64,000 nucleotides of DNA. Origin: Allohahella sp002354735. Lineage in GTDB: Bacteria > Pseudomonadota > Gammaproteobacteria > Pseudomonadales > Oleiphilaceae. Positions within the stretch are counted from its first letter, which is position 1, and each line of letters starts with the position of its first letter. A program made the position numbers and the translations under genes. The DNA is taken from positions 2,604,001 through 2,668,000 of the forward strand of contig NZ_CP172312.1 in assembly GCF_047946665.1 (NCBI RefSeq), written 5' to 3'. The notes beneath the pieces were generated by a model. That model was not told where the DNA came from. It saw only the letters and a list, made by a program, of their open reading frames with translations, and did not search any database. Positions 41,781 to 50,996 of the stretch are shown here, one piece after another.

Positions 41781-41811
41781 GATCTAACAGAAGCCTTGCC
41801 TGGCGCTGTGT

Positions 41812-43191
41812 CTAGCCCGCCGGGCCAGCCTGTCCACGCTTCTCACGGCGCAACTTTGACGCCTTGTCTTCCTCGCGAGGTTCGGCCTCTTGCGCTTCAG
41901 CCTCGGCAGCACTTGGCGCTTCGCTGGCTTTGACCGGGGGCAATCTATCCTGCCACTCCAACCACTGCTCCCTTGGCTTGTCAGCCAGTGCAAACGCAGT
42001 ATTCTGCGCCACCGTTTCTGATCCACTTCCCGGTGGTGTGAAAAACGCGACACCCCCCGTCAGCAGGCTCTCGAGCGATTCACTTTCAATCCTCACACCT
42101 GACATGATGCCTGCGTCGATTGTGAAGCCGCTCGTGTTCCAGAAACGGGTACTGCTGTTCACCAGTGACTGCCATTCAGACTCGATATTGATGAAGATCT
42201 CGACCCTGTCGGCCTTCGACGACAGGCGCGTACCGAGCACTTCGCCAACTCTGACCTGTCGATAGGTTACCGCAGTACCTGGACCGAGCGAGCCTCTTGT
42301 CGGCGCATAGAGCACCAGGTTTAGGCCGGTTGCCTTGCGGCGTGCGGCTGGTGGCTTGTCAAGCAGCTGGTATCGCCTGTCGGCCAGCTTTGGCGCCGGT
42401 GAGCCCGGCTGATTGACCCCGCTCAGACCAATACCACCCTGAACGAGTGCAACCAGAGGGCCAGTCTGTAGCTCGAAACCATCGGCACCAGAACCGAATT
42501 CCAGCGGTTTCATCTTGAAGAACTTCGTCTTCTCGCCAATAAGATGAGCATACTGAGGATCGATTCGAACCAGCAACTCTAACATCCTGGCTTCGTCCAT
42601 GAGGTCGACGCGTTCTACAGTGCCCACAGAGAGTGATTTATAGTAGACGGCTGAGCCGATATTGATCGCACCGAGCGACTGTGCGCTCAGTTTCAACCAC
42701 AGCCCATCGCCCGTATCTTCCTCAGGTGGAGGTGGTAGTGGCGAACTTTCGAAGGCCAGTTTGCGTTCACCCTCCCCAGGACGGATGCCGATATAATTAC
42801 CGGTCAGCACGGTATCCAGGCCAGACACGCCTGCCAGCGAAATACGCGGTTTGACGATCCAGAACTGAGTACCCTCATTGAGCAGGGCTTCTGCATCATG
42901 ATCCATATCAATTGTGACCTTGAAATCCTGCAGGTCACTGCTCAGCGAAATGTCGGCCACGCGCCCGATGCTGAGCCCCCGATAACGTACTTCTGTCTTG
43001 CCCTCTACAAGACCTTCGGCACTTTCGAAGGTGACCACGACGGGTATGCTCGCCTTGAGCCAGGCGGTAACCGCCAGCCAGAGCGCGATCAGCAATGCAA
43101 TGGCTGGCACCAGCCACACTGCAGAGATTCCGCGCTTTCTAATTTCCGGCGCATGAACATGTTCTTGCTGCGGCATCAATTGTTCCGTCAT
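41812..43191 (-). CDS. pqiB: PqiB-like MCE-domain intermembrane transport protein
   Basis: The product has 459 residues. One N-terminal membrane helix (ISAVWLVPAIALLIALWLAVTAW) is followed by three MCE modules. They begin near VVVTFESAEGLVEGKTEVRYRG, LWLKLSAQSLGAINIGSAVYYK and LNLVLYAPTRGSLGPGTAVTYR. The C-terminus is charged (Glu/Lys/Arg). The three-MCE plan matches PqiB, which stacks into a periplasmic tube moving lipids between membranes. It is shorter than E. coli PqiB (about 546), chiefly at the C-terminal coil. It lies 4 bp after the second pqiA gene. No pqiC is seen. Confidence 0.9.
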   Translation of the reverse strand: MTEQLMPQQEHVHAPEIRKRGISAVWLVPAIALLIALWLAVTAWLKASIPVVVTFESAEGLVEGKTEVRYRGLSIGRVADISLSSDLQDFKVTIDMDHDAEALLNEGTQFWIVKPRISLAGVSGLDTVLTGNYIGIRPGEGERKLAFESSPLPPPPEEDTGDGLWLKLSAQSLGAINIGSAVYYKSLSVGTVERVDLMDEARMLELLVRIDPQYAHLIGEKTKFFKMKPLEFGSGADGFELQTGPLVALVQGGIGLSGVNQPGSPAPKLADRRYQLLDKPPAARRKATGLNLVLYAPTRGSLGPGTAVTYRQVRVGEVLGTRLSSKADRVEIFINIESEWQSLVNSSTRFWNTSGFTIDAGIMSGVRIESESLESLLTGGVAFFTPPGSGSETVAQNTAFALADKPREQWLEWQDRLPPVKASEAPSAAEAEAQEAEPREEDKASKLRREKRGQAGPAG

Positions 43192-43195
43192 TGAA

Positions 43196-43813
43196 TCACT
43201 GTTTCCTGTCTGGTCTGTCCCAGAGCAGTCTGGGATCGAATGAGCCCGCCGCGAACATGGTCAACACGACCATTGCGGCGAAAGCGGTGGCACCTGAACC
43301 TGCTTCGATGGTGGCAATCTGACCGAGCTGGACCAGTGCCACCAGCAGGGCTACCACGAAGACGTCCAGCATGGACCAGCGACCGAAAAAGTCGATTACG
43401 CGATAGACCCTTAGCTGCTGGTAGTGGGCATCGGAACTGCCCTGCCCCCTCACCTTGTACAGGAGATAGAGCAGGCCGAGAATCTTGCCCAGAGGAACGA
43501 TGAAGCTGGCGAAGAAGACGATCCCGGCAATGGGCCAGGCGCCATGCTGGAGCAGCAGAGTAACGCCCGACAGTATGGTGTCGGGAGCACCTTTTCCGAA
43601 ATAGCTCACTGTCATGATCGGCAGCATGTTCGCTGGTATGAACATGATTGCCGCGGCCAGCGTGAGTGCGAGGGTCCGCTCGAAGCTATTTGGGATGCGG
43701 CTGTGAATTTTCGCCCTGCAGCGCTGGCATCGGCTCAGCTGGTCCGGATTCACGCGCCCACAGCAATGGCATCGGGCAAGACCACGAGCCGCTGCGGTGT
43801 CCTGCATGTTCAC
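43196..43813 (-). CDS. PqiA-family inner-membrane protein (second half-unit)
   Basis: The product has 205 residues, starting with GTG 43813 in an overlap with the upstream stop (GTGA, 43810-43813). A small zinc-ribbon-like head has Cys15/17/18 and Cys29/32 (CHCCGR...CQRCR). Four membrane helices follow, with the PqiA pattern ALTLAAAIMFIPANMLPIM and a GRWSMLDVFVVALLVALVQ block. E. coli PqiA carries two such units in one chain; here they are two genes. It supports PqiB in envelope lipid transport. Confidence 0.88.
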   Translation of the reverse strand: MNMQDTAAARGLARCHCCGRVNPDQLSRCQRCRAKIHSRIPNSFERTLALTLAAAIMFIPANMLPIMTVSYFGKGAPDTILSGVTLLLQHGAWPIAGIVFFASFIVPLGKILGLLYLLYKVRGQGSSDAHYQQLRVYRVIDFFGRWSMLDVFVVALLVALVQLGQIATIEAGSGATAFAAMVVLTMFAAGSFDPRLLWDRPDRKQ

Positions 43814-44445
43814 GACGGCACCTGTTGCCTGCCAAGCAGGCGCCAGAACATGACATCATCGGAGACGATGGTCAGCAGTATCGAGCAGAGCAGCAGACCG
43901 CTGAAACAGAGCAGACCTGCGCCTGGCACAAGAACAGCCATATCAGCGAGCTTGAAACCTGCGACAAGAATGCCAAGCATGAAGACGGCGGTCATGTCCC
44001 ATTCGGTCAGCCAGTGAAGCTGTCTGAAGGCAGTCCTCAGGGCATTACTGTCAGGCCTACTGTGCAGCAGAATGCTGCTTGCGCAAAGTGTACAGAGCAG
44101 AAAGCGCAGTAGCGGCAGCACCAGGCAGAACAGCAGTAGCAGAACCGACAGTAGCATCTGGCCGTCTTCAAACAGCGCCAATCCCGACTCGAACAGACTC
44201 GTCGCTGATCGATAGCCGCCAGCCTCGAGCATCATGAGTGGCAGAAAACAGGCGGGTATAAACAAAATTAAACCAGCCAGTGCGACGGCAAGCACTTTTT
44301 CGGCAGCCTGCTCGGCAGCCTTTGAAACGACCTGGCGGCAGCGTGGACAGACTAACGCGTGACTGCTCGGCCGCTCCGGCAGCAGCAGGAGCAGATCGCA
44401 GAACTGACAGGCACAGAGGTCAGCCGGCAAGCGATCCCCGTTCAT
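43810..44445 (-). CDS. PqiA-family inner-membrane protein (first half-unit)
   Basis: The product has 211 residues. A head with Cys11/13/16 and Cys33/36 (CACQFC...CPRC) precedes four membrane helices. The PqiA signatures VALAGLILFIPACFLPLMML and HWLTEWDMTAVFMLGILVAGFKL are present. Its start overlaps the diguanylate cyclase stop (ATGA, 44442-44445) and its stop overlaps the next pqiA start, so all three are translationally coupled. The split of PqiA into two proteins is common in some proteobacteria. Confidence 0.88.
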   Translation of the reverse strand: MNGDRLPADLCACQFCDLLLLLPERPSSHALVCPRCRQVVSKAAEQAAEKVLAVALAGLILFIPACFLPLMMLEAGGYRSATSLFESGLALFEDGQMLLSVLLLLFCLVLPLLRFLLCTLCASSILLHSRPDSNALRTAFRQLHWLTEWDMTAVFMLGILVAGFKLADMAVLVPGAGLLCFSGLLLCSILLTIVSDDVMFWRLLGRQQVPS

Positions 44446-46328
44446 GCCCTGCCGACCGTTTGATTTCGGCCCGCATGCTTTGCCTTGTACAACATGGTAT
44501 CTGCGGCAATGATACCTTCGTGGAGCATCTGCTCAGGAGCCAGCGACTCCGAGTCTATGACCACCACACTGACGCCAAAACTCATGGTGAGCCCACGCCC
44601 AAGCGGCAGACCCGCAGGCGACAGCTGAGTCACGCGCAAACGCACGCGCTCTGCAATGGCGATAGCGTCATCGAGCTGCGTGTCCGGCAAAACGATCAGG
44701 TACTCCTCCCCACCGTAACGGATGATGTGGTCGTCAGGGCGAGCCACGGCCTGGCGTATGGCACCAGCGACATCCCTGATGCACTCGTCACCGGTCTGAT
44801 GGCCGTACTGGTCGTTGATGGGTTTGAAGTGATCGATGTCTCCTATGATGAAGCTGATGTTCCGGCGAACCGGTTTGGCCTGCGTATGGGCGGCGCGTTT
44901 GAGACCGGCCGCAAGGCTGGCGAACAGCTCTGCCAAGTAACGGCGATTGTGCAGACCCGTTAACGCATCGATACGTGCCAGGGTCGTGAGTTGCTCATTG
45001 GCTGTCTTGAGCTCACGCGTCGCTTGCTCCAGCTCATTCGTCCGTCTCTGCACTTCAGTTTCAAGACGATCACTGGCACGACGGGCCGTGGTAGCTATCA
45101 GCTCCTGTGCAATCCTGAGCTCACGCTCCTGCTCTGTCTGCTTTTGTTGGGTGACCAGCAGCTGATTCCGCGCCTGGTTGTAGCGAGCCACCATAGCCAT
45201 TGATACCAGGACAACTTCAGCGCAAAGGCCCAGCAGCAAGCTGTTCTCGGTCAGCGAGCTCGGCTCGATAAGCCCGAAGCGGCTCGCGATAAACGTGAGC
45301 CCGCCAATAATGTAGACCGTCCATCCCAGCATGAGATACCGGGCTGTTCTTGAACCCGCAATAGCACGCATTAGCGAGATGCTGAAGATAATGCCCACGG
45401 CTACAACGCTCAGACCCAGGCTGAGTAACAGCGTAAAACGGCCGGGGGCGACTATGCAGCCGAGAGTCACCAGCACACCAGCAATTGTGATGATTTTCAA
45501 CAGCAATGCCTGCTGGCCACCCACACGGTGAATGCGTAGCAGCCGATTAACGAGCACTGCACTCGCCACCACCGTGAGGTTGATCGACACGGGGATTAAC
45601 AGGTTATTGAGTGCCGGCATGTCGCTTAGTACGTACTGAAACAGGATGCCCTTCTGCAGTAACTGGAGCAGCAGATTGCTCACGACAAATAGGCAGTAGT
45701 TGCGCTGATTGCCGTCGCGAGAGCCCATGAACAGGAACGTGTGGTAGAGCAGCATGACGAGCAGCAGACCGAAGGCCGCGCCTAGTATCAGTGATTCCTG
45801 CTGCTCTGCCGCAATGAACTTTGGAAGCGGCTGAACTGACCATGGCAGTAGAAGACTATCCGTGCCAGCCATTTTGACGTAGATTCTGTGGCTTTCCGGT
45901 GCACCGAGTTCAAGCGGGAAACTGAAGCCGCGAGTAGGCAACGGTCGATGGGCGAAGGGCAGCAGGTCACCGGATATAACCGAATAGACAGGCAGCAGAC
46001 CAGTCTCTGGTACAACCCGATAGTGATGAAGCTCGAGGGTATCCAGCAGTGGATAGTTAACCCAGAATATCTGATCTGCTGGCGCCAGTGGTGGCAGATC
46101 AATACGCACCCAATAGGTCGAAGCTGAAAAACCAAAGGCAGGTATTGCTGTGGTGATAGGCTGCCACTCGAAAGCTGCCGTCGTGGCACCTTCTGCAGCT
46201 ATGAGCTCATCTATGCTCAGATGCAAGCCTGAATCCTTGATATAGTAGGTCTGGCTGGCATGCGCAGTTGAAAACGTCAGAAAAAAGAGCGCAATCAGGA
46301 GGCAAACTGGCAGGCTCAACGGGCGCAT
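44442..46328 (-). CDS. Membrane diguanylate cyclase with 7TMR-DISM sensor
   Basis: I chose ATG 46328 (MRPLSLPVCLLIALFFLTF, 628 residues). A signal peptide and a periplasmic 7TMR-DISMED2 domain (about 25-170) are followed by seven membrane helices (about 185-385), a coiled coil and a GGDEF domain. The active site reads GGEEY (539-543) with Tyr in the final position. The I-site RPDD (530-533) is intact. It should make c-di-GMP in response to a periplasmic ligand. It is the first gene of a coupled operon with pqiA-pqiA-pqiB. Confidence 0.9.
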   Translation of the reverse strand: MRPLSLPVCLLIALFFLTFSTAHASQTYYIKDSGLHLSIDELIAAEGATTAAFEWQPITTAIPAFGFSASTYWVRIDLPPLAPADQIFWVNYPLLDTLELHHYRVVPETGLLPVYSVISGDLLPFAHRPLPTRGFSFPLELGAPESHRIYVKMAGTDSLLLPWSVQPLPKFIAAEQQESLILGAAFGLLLVMLLYHTFLFMGSRDGNQRNYCLFVVSNLLLQLLQKGILFQYVLSDMPALNNLLIPVSINLTVVASAVLVNRLLRIHRVGGQQALLLKIITIAGVLVTLGCIVAPGRFTLLLSLGLSVVAVGIIFSISLMRAIAGSRTARYLMLGWTVYIIGGLTFIASRFGLIEPSSLTENSLLLGLCAEVVLVSMAMVARYNQARNQLLVTQQKQTEQERELRIAQELIATTARRASDRLETEVQRRTNELEQATRELKTANEQLTTLARIDALTGLHNRRYLAELFASLAAGLKRAAHTQAKPVRRNISFIIGDIDHFKPINDQYGHQTGDECIRDVAGAIRQAVARPDDHIIRYGGEEYLIVLPDTQLDDAIAIAERVRLRVTQLSPAGLPLGRGLTMSFGVSVVVIDSESLAPEQMLHEGIIAADTMLYKAKHAGRNQTVGRA

Positions 46329-46515
46329 GCACGGCCGCGGCACCAGGCCAACTCTTGTCGGACTTCGAGGATTCACCACAAGTGCAAGACAACCGTATCC
46401 AAAAGCTTAACTCTAGTTCAGCGCTGGGGCCTCTGCCAGCGCAGTAAGTCGACGGCCATGCGGGTCAAACGATCGGTACGACCACTATTTTTCAACAGAA
46501 ATCAGGAAACAGAAC

Positions 46516-47490
46516 GTGGCTGGAGTCAGTTTACTTGCCCTACTCGACGATATAACTACGCTGCTAGACGACGTGAGTCTGATGGCAAAGGTGGCCACCA
46601 AGAAGACGGCTGGTGTGCTTGGCGACGATCTGGCCTTGAATGCACAACAGGTCAGCGGTGTGAGAGCGGAACGTGAACTCCCCGTTGTGTGGGCTGTCGC
46701 GAAAGGCTCATTTCGCAACAAGGTCATCCTGGTACCGGGCGCGCTGGCAATCAGCAGCTTCATTCCGTGGGCAATTACACCGCTGTTGATGATCGGTGGA
46801 CTCTATCTCTGCTTTGAGGGTGCCGAGAAGATTCTTCACCGTTTTACCCATGCGCCAGCAGAAGACGCAACCGCAGAAACAGCCGGCACGCATCGCTCGG
46901 CACACGTCGCGGCAGCCGCTGATCCATCGGTGGATCTTGTGGATTTCGAGAAAGAGAAGATCAAGGGTGCCATCAATACCGACTTCATTCTCTCAGCCGA
47001 AATCATTGCCATATCACTCGGCACTGTAAGCAGTGAACCACTGCTGACTCAGGCGCTGGTACTTTCGATCGTGGCTATCGGGATAACGGTTGGCGTGTAT
47101 GGACTGGTCGCTGGAATCGTGAAACTCGACGACGGTGGACTGTACCTGGCTTCCAAGACAGGAAAAGGCGCACTTGCCAGGTTCAGCCGATTTAGCGGAC
47201 AGGCGATCCTGACCATCGCACCGAAGCTCATGAGAACACTATCGATTGTAGGCACCGCCGCAATGTTCCTGGTAGGCGGTGGCATTCTGCTTCATGGCCT
47301 GCCAGCACTGGAGCATATGTTCGCTGCGGGTACCGCGTCGGTAGCGCAAATCCCCACCTTCGGCGCGCTGTTTTCAACGATGGGACCAACCCTGGCGAAC
47401 GCTCTGACCGGACTGATAGCCGGCGGCCTGGCAGTGGCCGCCGTAAGTGCTGTGCGGCGATTTATGCCCCGAAAGGATGCCTCAGAATAA
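46516..47490 (+). CDS. DUF808 (YedI-like) inner-membrane protein
   Basis: The product has 324 residues from GTG 46516, with AGGAAA 7 nt upstream. The start MAGVSLLALLDDITTLLDD and the block VATKKTAGVLGDDLALNAQQV mark DUF808. About six membrane helices follow. The function of the family is unknown. Its last 29 bp overlap the purA 3' end on the opposite strand (47462-47490). Confidence 0.88.
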   Translation: MAGVSLLALLDDITTLLDDVSLMAKVATKKTAGVLGDDLALNAQQVSGVRAERELPVVWAVAKGSFRNKVILVPGALAISSFIPWAITPLLMIGGLYLCFEGAEKILHRFTHAPAEDATAETAGTHRSAHVAAAADPSVDLVDFEKEKIKGAINTDFILSAEIIAISLGTVSSEPLLTQALVLSIVAIGITVGVYGLVAGIVKLDDGGLYLASKTGKGALARFSRFSGQAILTIAPKLMRTLSIVGTAAMFLVGGGILLHGLPALEHMFAAGTASVAQIPTFGALFSTMGPTLANALTGLIAGGLAVAAVSAVRRFMPRKDASE

Positions 47491-48778
47491 TCGTCTCATT
47501 GCGATCTGGGCCGGTCGAAATGATATCGATCGGCGCTTCAATCTGCGCCTCAATGAACTTGATATAAGCCTGCGCGTTTGCAGGTAGCTCATCGATACTG
47601 CGAATGCCGGCAGTATTTTCCTGCCAGCCTGGCAGGTCGACATACTCAGGCACCAGGTTGTCGTAATGCTCACAGCTGATAGGCGGACGCGTGAGCGCCT
47701 TGCCTGTCGCATATCCGTCCGCTGGCTTGTAGCCAACGCAAACGCGGACCGTATCCAGTCCGTCCAGAACATCGAGCTTGGTCAGGCAGATTCCTGAAAC
47801 CGAGTTGATTTCAATGGCATGACGAAGCGCCACGGCATCAAACCAGCCGCAGCGTCTAGGCCGGCCGGTTGTCGCACCGAATTCGTTGCCACGCTTGGCG
47901 AGTCTTGCACCAGGCCCGTCGGTATCGAAGAGTTCTGTCGGAAATGGCCCTGAACCCACACGGGTGGCGTAGGCTTTGGTGATGCCCAGAATATAATCGA
48001 GATAGAGCGGGCCAACACCGCTACCTGTCGCTGTTCCACCTGCAGTCGTGTTGGAGGAGGTCACGAATGGATAGGTACCGAGGTCGATATCGAGCATGCT
48101 GCCCTGGGCGCCTTCAAACATGATGTTGCGGCCCGCTTTGCGGAAGCCGTGCAACATATCGGTGATATCCGCAGACATGGGCAGCAGAATCTCTGACTGC
48201 TGCATGATCTCGTCCAGCGTTGCCTGATAGTCGCAACCCGCAACCTTGTAGTACTGGCTGAGCACGAAATTGTGGTAGTCCATAACCTCTGCAAGCTTCT
48301 CAGCGAACAGTTTCGGCTGTGACAGATCGCCCACCCTCAGGCCCCGGCGAGCCGCCTTGTCTTCATAAGCTGGCCCAATACCCCGACCGGTCGTGCCAAT
48401 CTTGCCTTCACCCCGCCGGATCTCGCGGGCGAGATCGAGTTTCTGGTGATATGGCAGAATAAGCGGACAGGCGTTGCTGATGTGAAGACGACCTGAAAAA
48501 TCGACACCGCTGGCTTCCAGCTCTGCCATTTCCTTGAGCAGCGCTGCAGGAGAAAGTACGACACCGTTACCAATGAGGCACTGAACAGAGCTACGGAGTA
48601 TGCCGGAAGGTATCAGGTGAAGAACCGTCTTCTTACCATCGATGACCAGCGTATGGCCGGCATTGTGGCCGCCCTGATAACGCACGACAGCTGCAGCATC
48701 TTCAGTTAAGAGATCGACAACCTTCCCTTTGCCCTCATCACCCCATTGAGTGCCAAGCACGACGACGTTTCTACCCAT
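47462..48778 (-). CDS. purA: Adenylosuccinate synthetase
   Basis: The product has 438 residues, near the usual ~430. The N-terminal GTP-binding motif GTQWGDEGKGK lies at about 8-18, with VRYQGGHNAGHTL following. The IMP-site block GTTGRGIGPAYEDKA and the loop STGPDRNETI near the end are intact. It converts IMP, aspartate and GTP to adenylosuccinate, the first committed step to AMP. It follows hisZ by 48 bp, the order common in gammaproteobacteria. Confidence 0.97.
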   Translation of the reverse strand: MGRNVVVLGTQWGDEGKGKVVDLLTEDAAAVVRYQGGHNAGHTLVIDGKKTVLHLIPSGILRSSVQCLIGNGVVLSPAALLKEMAELEASGVDFSGRLHISNACPLILPYHQKLDLAREIRRGEGKIGTTGRGIGPAYEDKAARRGLRVGDLSQPKLFAEKLAEVMDYHNFVLSQYYKVAGCDYQATLDEIMQQSEILLPMSADITDMLHGFRKAGRNIMFEGAQGSMLDIDLGTYPFVTSSNTTAGGTATGSGVGPLYLDYILGITKAYATRVGSGPFPTELFDTDGPGARLAKRGNEFGATTGRPRRCGWFDAVALRHAIEINSVSGICLTKLDVLDGLDTVRVCVGYKPADGYATGKALTRPPISCEHYDNLVPEYVDLPGWQENTAGIRSIDELPANAQAYIKFIEAQIEAPIDIISTGPDRNETIILRHPFGA

Positions 48779-48826
48779 GAGAAAATCCAGATAATGTATT
48801 GTTTACAGAATGAAAAACGAGGCTGA

Positions 48827-50056
48827 CTACAACGCGAGCAAAGGCATGAGCTGCCACTTGTCCGGCTCATCAGCAGCCACGATCTGCCGATCGCACACTG
48901 CCGCGTAGTCTGTTGCACCCTGACCGGGAAGCAATTGTATCACTTTCTCGGTCTTGCGCAGAGCACGAATGTACGCCCAGAGCGATGCAGAACTCTCTGA
49001 CGGTGCGAGGATAGCGGAACGTTCCGGCTGCGGACTGCCAACTGCCAGCTTGTGAAGCACCTTCAGGTCAATACTGAAGCCTGTCGCGGGACGCCGACTG
49101 CCAAACGCCAGCCCTATGTTGTCATAACGTCCGCCATAGCCGATCGCCTGACCATAGTCACCGGTGTAGGCGGCGAACATTAGCCCCGTGTGATAGTTCA
49201 GGCCGCGCAGCTCACAGAGGTCATAACGAATATGGGCAGATGGGTAGCGGCTAGCCATGGCCTGGCCAAGAGTTTCAATTTCGCTGATAGCGGTGAGCAA
49301 TTCGGAGTCGAAATGACAGAGCTCGCGCGCATCGTCGAGCACAGATAGAGGACCGCCCAGCGAAGGCAAGGCCCTGATAAGCGCGCCGAGTTGGGGATCT
49401 GAGGAAGCTGACGCAATATGATCCAGTTCCGCAACAGCTCGACGGTTGAGGACATCGAGCAGCTTGCTCTCCATCCGGGCATCATAGCCCGCCAGCTGCA
49501 TGACTTTTCGGATAAAGCCGACATGAGCGAGGTCTACATGCACGCTGGGCAGGCCGGCGAGTTCAAGTACCTCCAGCATCATGGACAGCACTTCAATGTC
49601 GCCGGCTATAGAGGCCTCACCGTAAAGTTCACAGCCGCTCTGGGTCGGCGTTCTGGTAGCCAGCACGCTTTCCATCCGGGTTTTCAGTACTGAGCCGACA
49701 TAGCAATAGCGGTTACGCTGGCTATCACTGTCGATATCGTGAGCCAGTGTGTGGTGGGCGTCGATCCGGGCAACCTGCGGCGTAATATCGGCGCGGATAC
49801 CGAGCATGCGCCCACTGAGTTGATCGGTGACCTTGAAGGTCTGCAGCTCGAGATCGCTGCCAACGCCGGTCAACAGACTATCGAGAAACTCGATCATCGG
49901 TGGCACCACGAGTTCGTAGCCCCAGCTCGCATAGAGATCCAGCACTGCCCTGCGCAGTCGTTCGATACTGGTAGCCTGGTGCGGAAGCAAGTCTTCGACA
50001 CCATCCGGCAGCATCCACTTGCCGGAAGCTGCCAGTGTTTCAGAGGGTTCAAACAT
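48827..50056 (-). CDS. hisZ: ATP phosphoribosyltransferase regulatory subunit HisZ
   Basis: The product has 409 residues. It is a histidyl-tRNA-synthetase-like class II fold: KWMLPDGVEDLLPHQATSIERLR, then LGIRADITPQVARID and YTGDYGQAIGYGGRYDNIG. It lacks the anticodon-binding domain of true HisRS, fitting HisZ, which works with the short form of HisG in the first step of histidine synthesis. No hisG is in the window. It lies between hflC and purA. Confidence 0.94.
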   Translation of the reverse strand: MFEPSETLAASGKWMLPDGVEDLLPHQATSIERLRRAVLDLYASWGYELVVPPMIEFLDSLLTGVGSDLELQTFKVTDQLSGRMLGIRADITPQVARIDAHHTLAHDIDSDSQRNRYCYVGSVLKTRMESVLATRTPTQSGCELYGEASIAGDIEVLSMMLEVLELAGLPSVHVDLAHVGFIRKVMQLAGYDARMESKLLDVLNRRAVAELDHIASASSDPQLGALIRALPSLGGPLSVLDDARELCHFDSELLTAISEIETLGQAMASRYPSAHIRYDLCELRGLNYHTGLMFAAYTGDYGQAIGYGGRYDNIGLAFGSRRPATGFSIDLKVLHKLAVGSPQPERSAILAPSESSASLWAYIRALRKTEKVIQLLPGQGATDYAAVCDRQIVAADEPDKWQLMPLLAL

Positions 50057-50102
50057 AGCGCGGTTTCGGTTCCTGAAGACGGCGCCGAAGCGCCGTCACC
50101 AT

Positions 50103-50996
50103 TCAATTGACTTCTGGAGTTCTCGCAGTCGGTTCAGACTGCTTCATGTACTTGAAGAATTCGCTGTCTGGCTCGAGGACCATGATGTTGTCCTTTGTCG
50201 CCAATGAAGTCTCATAAGCCTTCAAGCGACGGTAGAACGCATAAAACTCTTCGTTCTTGCCGAAGGCTTCAGCGTACAGTCTTGCCGCTTCAGCTTCGCC
50301 TTCACCACGCAGCTGCTCGGCCTGTTCGAAGGCCTTCGCCAGCTCAACCGTACGCTGTCTGTCCGCATCAGCTCGAACACCTTCGGCCAGCTCTTCGCCC
50401 TTCGATCGATGTGACTGGGCAATCTTCAAGCGTTCAGATTCCATTCGCTCATACACCGAGTCACTAACCCGCTTCGGCAGATCAATCGCCCGAACCCTGA
50501 TATCGATAACATTGATACCATATTTGTCGGCCGCTTCACGATCCACGCTGGCAGTCAGTTCTTCCATCAGCTCTTCACGCTCACCCGCAACCACTTCGTG
50601 CATGGTCCGCTTACCGAACTGGTCACGGAGACCTTTATCGATGCGCGATATGAGCAGCGTTCGAGCACGATCTTCGCTGCCCTGCGCCGCACGATAGAAT
50701 TGACCAACGTTTACGATGCGCCAGGTAGCGTACGAGTTGACGTCCAGTGGCTTCTGTTCGACGGTGAGATAGCTCTTCACCGGGAGGTCCATCGCGAGAA
50801 CCCTGGTATCAAAATTCCGGTTCTCATCGACGAACGGGATCTTGAAATGCAATCCAGCCGGCACGTCGGTTTTAATGATGCCACCGAAGCGAAGCACGAC
50901 GGCACGGTGAGTCTCGGGAACGATGTAGGCTGCCTGTGCCAGGATCAGCAATGCCAGCAATACGAGCCCGATTAAAATCAATCTAGCGCCAGACAT
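50103..50996 (-). CDS. hflC: FtsH protease modulator HflC
   Basis: The product has 297 residues. One N-terminal membrane helix (LILIGLVLLALLILAQAAYIV) is followed by an SPFH/prohibitin domain facing the periplasm (VVLRFGGIIKTDVPAGLHFKIPF). A long coiled coil (RSKGEELAEGVRADADRQRT) ends in a short tail. It forms the HflKC cage around FtsH. Its ATG overlaps the hflK stop by one base (TAATG at 50996). Confidence 0.96.
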   Translation of the reverse strand: MSGARLILIGLVLLALLILAQAAYIVPETHRAVVLRFGGIIKTDVPAGLHFKIPFVDENRNFDTRVLAMDLPVKSYLTVEQKPLDVNSYATWRIVNVGQFYRAAQGSEDRARTLLISRIDKGLRDQFGKRTMHEVVAGEREELMEELTASVDREAADKYGINVIDIRVRAIDLPKRVSDSVYERMESERLKIAQSHRSKGEELAEGVRADADRQRTVELAKAFEQAEQLRGEGEAEAARLYAEAFGKNEEFYAFYRRLKAYETSLATKDNIMVLEPDSEFFKYMKQSEPTARTPEVN

